In this document: positions 1-5,446 of the stretch, piece after piece
Layout: each line of letters starts with the position of its first letter
Numbering within the stretch: position 1 is the stretch's first letter
Assembly (NCBI GenBank): GCA_964588525.1
Contig: CAZPQC010000198.1
Location: 1-6,025, forward strand
Source of the DNA: JAFGQJ01 sp964588525
GTDB lineage: Bacteria; Spirochaetota; Spirochaetia; SZUA-6; DRHE01
Direction of reading: 5' to 3'
Length of the DNA stretch: 6,025 nt
The notes under the pieces: generated by a model
What the model was told of the DNA's origin: nothing
Databases searched by the model: none
What the model saw: the letters and a program-made list of their open reading frames with translations, nothing else
Translations under genes and position numbers: made by a program

Positions 1-629
1 CGGATGAACTGTACGTAATTGTCCTCCACGAAGCAGGCATCCTGGCTCTCCCTGATCTGCGTATAGGGAAGCCCGAGATCGCCGGCCATGGAGAGAACCG
101 CGGTTTTCCGGTACTCCCCGAGGGGAAGCACCAGGTTAGCCAGCATCGGCTTGCGGACCTGGTAGAGCATATAGGACTGATCCTTGCTCGGATCCACGCC
201 TTTCGCGATGAACAGTCCTTCGGGGCTCTCCACGATTCGCGCATAGTGGCCTGTGGAAAACAGCAGATCCTCCTCCCTTTCGAGCAGTCCCCGATCGACC
301 AGGGTGGTTTTGAGTCGCAGATAAAAGGCATCGAAACGAATGCTCTTGTTGCAGATTACGCAGGGATTCGGGGTTTTGCCGCCGAGGTAGCTCTGAATGA
401 AGTCCTCGACCACCTGGTCCCGGAACTCCTCGTGCAGATCTTCCTGTATGTACGGTATGTCCAGGAGACGGCAGGTTTCCCTGGCTCTACCCAGCACCTC
501 GACCGAGCAGCAGCGGGAACCCGGCCAGATTACGTGGCTGGCTCCGACCATCCGGGGATACTTCCTCTTCAACAGCACGGCCGCTACGGCCGAATCCACA
601 CCGCCGCTCAGGGCGATTGCCAGAACCAT
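1..629 (-). CDS. mnmA: tRNA-specific 2-thiouridylase MnmA, partial (C-terminus beyond left edge)
   Basis: This gene encodes the enzyme that thiolates U34 of tRNAs for Lys, Glu and Gln, using ATP and a persulfide sulfur relay in the cytoplasm. Translating the minus strand from ATG at 629 gives 209 residues with the family motifs in order: the ATP-pyrophosphatase loop SGGVDS at 8-13, RCCS at 39-42, TPNPCVICN at 86-94 (catalytic Cys90), STGHYAR at 125-131, KDQSYMLY at 149-156, and ESQDACF at 194-200 (second catalytic Cys199). Both catalytic cysteines are present, so the visible part looks functional. The C-terminal beta-barrel domains lie outside the window. ATG 629 puts six residues before the SGG loop, as is usual. 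No good Shine-Dalgarno sits in front of it; a TTG three codons upstream (638) is an alternative. It is divergent from the barrel-protein gene at 748. Confidence 0.95.
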   Translation of the reverse strand, partial: MVLAIALSGGVDSAVAAVLLKRKYPRMVGASHVIWPGSRCCSVEVLGRARETCRLLDIPYIQEDLHEEFRDQVVEDFIQSYLGGKTPNPCVICNKSIRFDAFYLRLKTTLVDRGLLEREEDLLFSTGHYARIVESPEGLFIAKGVDPSKDQSYMLYQVRKPMLANLVLPLGEYRKTAVLSMAGDLGLPYTQIRESQDACFVEDNYVQFI

Positions 630-747
630 GGAGGTCAATGTACAGAAAAAACCCCCACCCGTCACCTTGATGCGGGGAAATCGAACAGGTTAAGCTCATC
701 AACATGGTGCGCCAATATCCTGAGTCCGTGCTGGTGCTCTGCGACTG
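630..747. other. Divergent intergenic region between mnmA and the barrel-protein gene
   Basis: These 118 bp separate two divergently transcribed genes and so should hold the promoters of both. I find no convincing -35/-10 pair in either direction and no strong Shine-Dalgarno before either start. A G-tract followed by six Ts lies in the mnmA leader (minus-strand reading of about 642-656). In the plus direction an in-frame mini ORF, ATG 704 to TGA 746-748, reads MVRQYPESVLVLCD and its stop overlaps the next ATG as TGATG. Whether it is translated is unknown. Confidence 0.4.
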
Positions 748-2019
748 ATGCCCGCTGTTCGAACCCGATCGGCGCCGCGGTGCCCACACCGGCCAAGCGC
801 GGTCAGCCGGCTCCTGGCGGCCGTCTTCCTCCTGGCGGGCATCCTGCATTTCGTCTCCGCCCAGGAGGATACAGACGCCGCGGCAAGCGGTGCCTTCTTC
901 TACCGGATCGAAGACGTACGCCGATACTTCACCTGGGGCTGGAATCTAATCCCCACGGGAATCGACGTGACTATGGGCTACCGACTCCCGCCGTGGTTCG
1001 AAGGGGTGGAAACGATCCTCCAGACCACCATCGGCGGCGGTTACGAGGGCTTCGGCACCTTTCGGGCCTGGAACTACGTACCCAACGCGGTGGAAACGAA
1101 CACCGCCGATCCCAATGGCAACCTGGAGTTCAACAGCCCCAACATCCAGTGGCAGGGGGGGATCCGCCAGGGGATTGCCTGGAATCCGGCGGAGCAACGG
1201 AACCTGGTGGAGGCCTTCCTCTACTACCGGGGCCGCTACGACCGCTATCTGAAGGGACGGCACTACTGGGGAAGCAGCGACAGCCGGATCGCGGCGATCG
1301 AAGCCAGCCATGAAGCCTGGCAGTCCGCCTATCTCGGCAACGACGCTCGAGGGATCTTCGGCAACTCCCTGTTCTGCGGTTTCGCCTACGATGACTTGCA
1401 CTTCGACGGGCGCACCAAGGCCTACAACGGCACCTACGCCGAGGCGTCTGTCGAGTTCAGCCCCTACTTCCCGTCGGTGCTGGGAGCCAGCGACTTCTGG
1501 CGGATAAACTTCTCCACCAAGACCTTCTGGAGGCTCTATGAAGCCCGTCCCGAGGCCGAAAAAAACGTCTTCACCATCTACGCGGGCAGCTACTTCTCGA
1601 TCGACTACGCCGATGCCCGCAGCCGGATGCCCCTCTACGTCATGCAGACCTTCGGAGGCACGGAGCTGCGGGAAGGTCTGGCCGATTCGGTTCGGGGTTT
1701 CGAGAAGTACTCCTGGGACACCCAGCTGAAGATCGTCCACAACTTCGATCTTCGCTTCAACCTGCCGGTTATCTATTCGTTTTGCGGCAGAGACCTGCTC
1801 CCCGGTATTGTCGTCTACTTCGATCTGGGCTACGGCAGCTTGTACTGGGGGGACCCTTGGCGTACGCCGGGGGGATTTATAGGTTCCACCGGCATCGGGC
1901 TGTTTCTGGATCTGCTGGATTTCGCCTACGTCCACGTCTACACCAATTTCCCGCTGATCGGAGAGAGGATCGACGGCGCTCCCGTAGCACTGGACCTCGC
2001 CATCAGGCTGCATTTCTAA
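748..2019 (+). CDS. Exported outer-membrane beta-barrel protein, Omp85-like without POTRA domains
   Basis: This 423-residue protein is predicted to sit in the outer membrane; its substrate or role is not known. The N-terminus has a basic stretch (residues 5-21), a hydrophobic core LLAAVFLLAGILHFV at 22-36 and a likely signal-peptidase site after SA (37-38). The mature part is rich in aromatic residues and alternates polar and hydrophobic residues, and it ends in LHF, the terminal Phe expected of a substrate of the BAM assembly machine. The C-terminal third resembles the Omp85 barrel: FGG at 302-304, VRGF at 315-318 (the loop-6 signature), then DLRFNLP at 334-340 and YFDLGYG at 357-363. There is no room for POTRA repeats between the signal peptide and the barrel. 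ATG 748 is the only ATG that keeps the signal peptide; it overlaps an upstream TGA and has no clear Shine-Dalgarno. The Omp85 assignment rests on motifs read by eye; a generic porin or unrelated barrel remains possible. Confidence 0.72.
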   Translation: MPAVRTRSAPRCPHRPSAVSRLLAAVFLLAGILHFVSAQEDTDAAASGAFFYRIEDVRRYFTWGWNLIPTGIDVTMGYRLPPWFEGVETILQTTIGGGYEGFGTFRAWNYVPNAVETNTADPNGNLEFNSPNIQWQGGIRQGIAWNPAEQRNLVEAFLYYRGRYDRYLKGRHYWGSSDSRIAAIEASHEAWQSAYLGNDARGIFGNSLFCGFAYDDLHFDGRTKAYNGTYAEASVEFSPYFPSVLGASDFWRINFSTKTFWRLYEARPEAEKNVFTIYAGSYFSIDYADARSRMPLYVMQTFGGTELREGLADSVRGFEKYSWDTQLKIVHNFDLRFNLPVIYSFCGRDLLPGIVVYFDLGYGSLYWGDPWRTPGGFIGSTGIGLFLDLLDFAYVHVYTNFPLIGERIDGAPVALDLAIRLHF

Positions 2020-2022
2020 CCC

Positions 2023-2038
2023 CTCGGCTACAGCCGAG
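2023..2038 (+). terminator. Short hairpin after the barrel gene, weak terminator candidate
   Basis: CTCGGCT and AGCCGAG form a 7-bp perfect inverted repeat with only two bases between, so effectively a 6-bp stem with a TACA loop. It starts four bases after the barrel gene's stop codon. The downstream sequence CTTGAATGCTT is not a proper T-tract, so it may be an mRNA 3'-end stabiliser or a poor terminator. The position supports a transcript end before the phnD promoter. Confidence 0.35.
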
Positions 2039-2067
2039 CTTGAATGCTTAAAAAACGGCGCTTTTGC

Positions 2068-2096
2068 TTGACGAGAAACAGAGCCTGATTTAGAGT
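2068..2096 (+). promoter_or_regulatory. Putative sigma70-type promoter for phnDCE
   Basis: TTGACG at 2068-2073 matches five of six bases of the -35 consensus. After a 17-bp spacer, TAGAGT at 2091-2096 matches four of six bases of the -10 consensus. Transcription would begin near 2103, giving a leader of about 37 nt that contains the strong phnD ribosome-binding site. The location, between the preceding gene's stop and phnD, is what an operon promoter needs. I see no recognisable Pho-box direct repeats around it, so phosphate control is not shown. Confidence 0.5.
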
Positions 2097-2125
2097 TGTC
2101 AATGGCAGTAAACAAAAATTTTTAC

Positions 2126-2132
2126 AAAGGAG
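2126..2132 (+). promoter_or_regulatory. Strong ribosome-binding site of phnD
   Basis: AAAGGAG lies seven bases before ATG 2140, an optimal spacing. It fixes the phnD start and is the clearest Shine-Dalgarno belonging to a confidently called gene here, consistent with high synthesis of the binding protein relative to the permease. Confidence 0.8.
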
Positions 2133-2139
2133 AAGCACT

Positions 2140-3048
2140 ATGCTCAAAAAAGTTGTGCTAATGCTGGCCTGCCTTCTGCTGGTTGTGGGTCTGGTAATCA
2201 TTCCGACCAGCTGCAAGAAGGCTCCCGAATTGGGCTCGGAGGAGAATCCGATCGTCTGGGCTTTCGTGCCCTCCGGGGAGATGGAGCGGGTAGCCGCCGG
2301 CGCTAACAGCGTGGCCGATCTGCTTCATGCCGAGACCGACCTGTACTTCGACACCTTGGTTGCCACTGAGTACGCCGGGGTGATTGAAGCCATGCGGGCA
2401 GATCCCCCTTCGGCCCACATGGCCTCTCTGGCCACCTTCGCCTACATCATGGCTGCCGACATGGGCGTGGCCGAGGCAGCACTGGTGTCGGTACGCAGGG
2501 GCAGCGCCTTTTACAACGGCCAGATCATCGCGGGTGCCGACAGTGGGGTCAAGACGCTGACCGATTTCAAAGGCAAGACCTTCGCCCGTGTCGATCCTCT
2601 TTCCACCTCCGGCTGGATCATCCCCATGATCACTCTGAAGGCGGCCGGTGTTGACCCTACACGGGACATGAAAGTTGTGGACGCCGGTAGCCACGACGCG
2701 GTGGTGGCGGCGGTGTACAACGGCGAGGTCGACGGCGGCGCCTGCTTCGTCGACGCCAGGACGAACATTCAGAAAGAACACCCGGACGTGATGGATAAGG
2801 TCGTGGTCCTGCAGGTGACCGTCAACATCCCCAACGACGGCGTCCAGTTCCATCCCTCGGTCCCCGCGGAACTACGGGAGAAGATCGTCGCCGCCCTGCT
2901 CAAGATCGCCGGCACGGATGAGGGGAAGACGGCCCTCAACACGGCCTACCAGTGGACAGCCCTGGAGCGGCATGACGACACCTTCTACGATCCTTTCCGG
3001 CAGGTTCTGCAGGCAGCCGGGATCAAACCCGAAGAGTTGATGCAGTAG
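2140..3048 (+). CDS. phnD: Phosphonate/phosphite-type ABC transporter substrate-binding lipoprotein (PhnD family)
   Basis: This is the binding protein of the import system, capturing a phosphonate or reduced-phosphorus anion outside the inner membrane and delivering it to PhnE. The 302 residues begin with KK, a hydrophobic segment (5-21) and a lipobox-like PTSC ending at Cys25, so the mature protein should be lipid-anchored with Lys at +2. Family motifs follow: YNGQIIAG (125-132), DPLSTSGW (152-159), corresponding to the conserved DPxSTSGY phosphonate-pocket loop, GSHDAVVAAVYNGEVDGG (183-200), and IPNDGVQFHPSVP (230-242). Length is normal for the family. It has its own promoter and strong ribosome-binding site and is followed by phnC and phnE. 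The family covers phosphonate, phosphite, hypophosphite and methylphosphonate binders, and eye inspection cannot say which applies. Confidence 0.9.
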   Translation: MLKKVVLMLACLLLVVGLVIIPTSCKKAPELGSEENPIVWAFVPSGEMERVAAGANSVADLLHAETDLYFDTLVATEYAGVIEAMRADPPSAHMASLATFAYIMAADMGVAEAALVSVRRGSAFYNGQIIAGADSGVKTLTDFKGKTFARVDPLSTSGWIIPMITLKAAGVDPTRDMKVVDAGSHDAVVAAVYNGEVDGGACFVDARTNIQKEHPDVMDKVVVLQVTVNIPNDGVQFHPSVPAELREKIVAALLKIAGTDEGKTALNTAYQWTALERHDDTFYDPFRQVLQAAGIKPEELMQ

Positions 3049-3074
3049 CGAGCGGGCTACGGGTTATAAAAAAC

Positions 3075-3114
3075 TACGAAGGAGGGGGATGTCAATCGTC
3101 CCCCTCCTTCTGTA
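3075..3114. promoter_or_regulatory. Long hairpin between phnD and phnC (12-bp perfect stem)
   Basis: GAAGGAGGGGGA (3078-3089) and TCCCCCTCCTTC (3099-3110) are perfectly complementary around a 9-base loop. With T3111 bulged, TAC (3075-3077) and GTA (3112-3114) add three more pairs. On the plus strand no T-tract follows, so it should not terminate the operon; an RNA structure protecting the 3' end of phnD mRNA or limiting phnC expression fits better. On the minus strand the stem is followed by G and six Ts, the form of an intrinsic terminator. The left arm contains AAGGAGG, a perfect Shine-Dalgarno; the right arm contains CCTCCTT, the 16S anti-Shine-Dalgarno. Confidence 0.75.
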
Positions 3115-3115
3115 C

Positions 3116-3120
3116 GGGGG
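3116..3120 (+). promoter_or_regulatory. Ribosome-binding site of phnC
   Basis: GGGGG followed by TGA reads as a one-mismatch version of GGAGGTGA, five bases before ATG 3126. This favours ATG 3126 over the in-frame GTG at 3120, which lies inside the motif. The same G-run could pair with CCCCC at 3100-3104 in the adjacent hairpin, so access to it may depend on RNA folding. Confidence 0.6.
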
Positions 3121-3125
3121 TGAGG

Positions 3126-3902
3126 ATGTTCGAGGTCAAGAACCTGACCAAGATCTACGACGACGGCACGGTAGCCCTGAATGACGTGAGCTTCTCCGTA
3201 GAAGAGGGAGAGTTCCTGGTGATCATCGGCTTGAGCGGCTCGGGCAAGTCTACACTGCTGCGCTGCATCAACCGCCTGATCGAGCCCACCGAAGGGCAGA
3301 TCCTCTGGGACGGGGTGGATATCACCGCCGCCGAACCGGAAGCGCTGCGCAAGATCCGCCGCCGGATCGGCATGATCTTCCAGCAGTTCAACCTGGTAAG
3401 GCGCTCGAATGTACTCACCAACGTGCTGACCGGACGCCTGGGCTACGTCAGGCCTAGCACCAGCCTGGCCTACCACTTTCCCTCCCAGGACCGGGAAATG
3501 GCCTGGAAGGCCCTGGAGCGGGTCGGCATCGCCGACCAGGCCTACAAGCAGGCCCGGGAACTTTCCGGCGGTCAGCAGCAGCGGGTCGGCATCGCCCGAG
3601 CCCTGATGCAGCAACCCCGTATGATCCTGGCCGACGAGCCCGTGGCCAGCCTGGATCCGGTGCTGGCTCATTCGATTCTGGGCTACCTGGAGGAGCTCAA
3701 CCAGAAGGACCACATTACCGTGCTCTGCAGCCTCCACTACCTGGACCTGGTGCAGCGCTATTCCACCCGGGTCATCGGCCTGCGAGCCGGGCGCATCGTC
3801 TACCGGGGCAGCCGCCAAGAGATCCGGGCCATGACCGATGAGCAGTTCAAAGAGATCTACGGCGAAGAGGCGGTGCGGGTCAGCGCCGGCCTGGCCGGTT
3901 GA
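3126..3902 (+). CDS. phnC: Phosphonate/phosphite-type ABC transporter ATPase PhnC
   Basis: This is the cytoplasmic ATP-hydrolysing subunit that powers import through PhnE. The 258 residues carry every ABC motif: Walker A GLSGSGKST at 35-43, Q-loop in MIFQQFNLV at 83-91, signature LSGGQQQRV at 146-154, Walker B MILADE at 166-171, D-loop ASLD at 174-177, and the H-loop His204 in SLHYLD. The stretch IIGLSGSGKSTLLRCINRL and the FNLVRRSNVLTNVLTGRLG segment are typical of the PhnC branch rather than of generic amino-acid ATPases. I chose ATG 3126 over GTG 3120 because of ribosome-binding-site spacing; the difference is two residues. It lies 77 bp after phnD, across a strong hairpin, and 13 bp before phnE. 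All catalytic residues are present. Confidence 0.95.
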   Translation: MFEVKNLTKIYDDGTVALNDVSFSVEEGEFLVIIGLSGSGKSTLLRCINRLIEPTEGQILWDGVDITAAEPEALRKIRRRIGMIFQQFNLVRRSNVLTNVLTGRLGYVRPSTSLAYHFPSQDREMAWKALERVGIADQAYKQARELSGGQQQRVGIARALMQQPRMILADEPVASLDPVLAHSILGYLEELNQKDHITVLCSLHYLDLVQRYSTRVIGLRAGRIVYRGSRQEIRAMTDEQFKEIYGEEAVRVSAGLAG

Positions 3903-3915
3903 GAGAGCCCAGACA

Positions 3916-5445
3916 ATGAGGAAGAACCAAGTCGGCCCGAAAGCCCGAACCCGGACTACGTCCCGCGTACCCGCGCCCCTGGCCGCGGCAGCCTCCGCGC
4001 TTGTTCCGGGCCTCGGTCAGGTGCTCGGCCGTAGCGTGCAGAGGGGTATCCTGATCTTCGCCTCCGTCGGGGCCATCTTCGGGATGCTGTTCTGGCGCAT
4101 CACTTTGCTGGCCAGGCTGGAGGCGACACCCATGGCCATGTTTTCCAAGGCCCTCCACCGGCGTCCCTTCTTCGTAGCTCTGGTCCTGGCCTGCATCCTG
4201 CTACTCTGGACCTGGAACGCTTATGACGCCTATCGCCAGGCGGCCAAGGGGCGGCCGGGAGGCTTCGGGATCTTCACCCTGGTGCTGTTCGCCTTCTTCG
4301 CTCTGGGCTGGCAGATCAGCGAGATCGACCTCTACAAGATGATCCGCCAGTTCCCGGACGCCACCAAGCCGTTCAGCAGGGTCATCTGGCCGTGGAAGGC
4401 AGCGGTCACGCGGGTGCCGGTTCTGATCAAGGCTTCGGCGGACATACAGATCCCCTGCCAGGAATCGGGCTCTCCCCCTCCGCCGCAGGAGAAGCCCGGA
4501 GAGCCATACGTACGCCCGGAGCCCAACTGCGGCGAGCTGTCACGCTACGACCAGAACAACCAGATAGTGCCCGGCACTCCGATGCATCTCTCCGGCCGGG
4601 GCTTCCAACCCGATACGGAAACCGAAATCTGGTGGTCCGATCCGCTGATGAACGAGTTCCAGATCCGTCAGGGAGGCAGGTACCTCACCGTGATGACCGA
4701 TTCGGCGGGGGCCTTCGAGGTGGACCTGTTCATGCCCTACCGCCTGATCCCCCCCGCCGAATCGGGGACGCAGATCCACAAGATCGAGGCCCGGCAGGTG
4801 GCTGACGTGGGTCCGCTGAAGGCGAGCGAGCCGCTCATGCTCACCATCGAGCGTATGGTGGAAACGATCTTTATGGGCATGATGGCCACCTTCTTCGGGA
4901 TCATCTTCTCGATTCCGGTCAGCTTTTTGGCGGCCCGCAATATCATGTCCCACAGCCGCATCACCATGGCCGTCTACTACCTCACCCGAACGGTCCTGAA
5001 CATCATCCGGGCCATCGAGCCCCTGATCTGGGCGATCATCGCCGTGGTTTGGGTCGGCCTGGGTCCGTTCGCGGGCATCATCGCCCTGACGGTGCACTCT
5101 ATCGCGGCCCTGGGCAAGCTGTACTCCGAAGCGATCGAAGGCATCGACCCGGGTCCGATCGAGGCGGTCCAGGCCACAGGAGCCACCCGGCTGCAGACCA
5201 TCATATACGCGGTGATGCCGCAGATGATCGCCCCCTTCGTGAGCTTCTCGATTTACCGCTGGGATATCAACGTGAGAATGTCCACGGTCATCGGCCTGGT
5301 GGGAGGCGGCGGAATCGGCTTCATCCTGATCCAGTACATCCGCCTGCTGGACTACAGAGCCGCCGGCATCGCCGTGTGGTTCATAGCCGTCACCGTGGCG
5401 GTTCTGGACTATATAAGCGCCGAGATCCGCCAGCGTTTTGTGTGA
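3916..5445 (+). CDS. phnE: Phosphonate-type ABC transporter permease PhnE with N-terminal extension and extracytoplasmic Ig-like insert
   Basis: This is the inner-membrane channel subunit that pairs with PhnC and receives substrate from PhnD. At 509 residues it is nearly twice the usual 260-290. Order: a basic N-terminus (1-18); an ALVPGLGQ motif (28-35) followed by extra membrane segments near 42-60 and 84-101; a segment at 117-133 matching the first helix of ordinary PhnE; an extracytoplasmic region of ~180 residues (134-316); then the permease core. The core holds ETIFMGM (316-322), FLAARN (337-342), the EAA-loop EAIEGIDPGPIEAVQATGA (405-423), NVRMSTVIGLVGGGGIG (452-468) and LDYISAEIRQRF (497-508), all strongly PhnE-like. 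The insert has a Pro-rich stretch between Cys181 and Cys205 and a beta-rich module at about 218-293. ATG 3916, 13 bp after phnC, is preferred to ATG 3838, which would overlap phnC by 65 bases. The ribosome-binding site is weak, suggesting coupling to phnC. Confidence 0.92.
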   Translation: MRKNQVGPKARTRTTSRVPAPLAAAASALVPGLGQVLGRSVQRGILIFASVGAIFGMLFWRITLLARLEATPMAMFSKALHRRPFFVALVLACILLLWTWNAYDAYRQAAKGRPGGFGIFTLVLFAFFALGWQISEIDLYKMIRQFPDATKPFSRVIWPWKAAVTRVPVLIKASADIQIPCQESGSPPPPQEKPGEPYVRPEPNCGELSRYDQNNQIVPGTPMHLSGRGFQPDTETEIWWSDPLMNEFQIRQGGRYLTVMTDSAGAFEVDLFMPYRLIPPAESGTQIHKIEARQVADVGPLKASEPLMLTIERMVETIFMGMMATFFGIIFSIPVSFLAARNIMSHSRITMAVYYLTRTVLNIIRAIEPLIWAIIAVVWVGLGPFAGIIALTVHSIAALGKLYSEAIEGIDPGPIEAVQATGATRLQTIIYAVMPQMIAPFVSFSIYRWDINVRMSTVIGLVGGGGIGFILIQYIRLLDYRAAGIAVWFIAVTVAVLDYISAEIRQRFV

Positions 5446-5446
5446 A

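Noticed and set aside
246..1313. 355-codon plus-strand open frame across mnmA and the start of the barrel gene
   Set aside because: It is antisense to mnmA, which has unmistakable motifs, then runs out of frame through the barrel gene. Its product is Pro/Gly/Arg-rich with no domain, as expected of a GC-rich shadow.
946..2115. 389-codon minus-strand open frame opposite the barrel gene
   Set aside because: No signal peptide, motif or ribosome-binding site; Val/Gly/Glu-rich composition of an antisense shadow. The plus-strand protein has a signal peptide and barrel pattern.
2106..2125. AT-rich palindromic stretch in the phnD leader as an operator or riboswitch
   Set aside because: The GTAAA/TTTAC pairing is short and A/T-only, and the leader is too short for a known riboswitch.
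3120..3125. GTG 3120 as the phnC start
   Set aside because: The GTG lies within the ribosome-binding motif that is correctly spaced for ATG 3126.
3057..3818. 253-codon minus-strand open frame opposite phnC
   Set aside because: Antisense to a gene with all ABC motifs; the product is low-complexity and has no recognisable domain.
3838..3915. Earlier ATG for phnE (26 extra codons)
   Set aside because: It would overlap phnC by 65 bases, and the added Ser/Arg-rich residues are simply phnC read in another frame. ATG 3916 begins a basic N-terminus directly before the first hydrophobic region.
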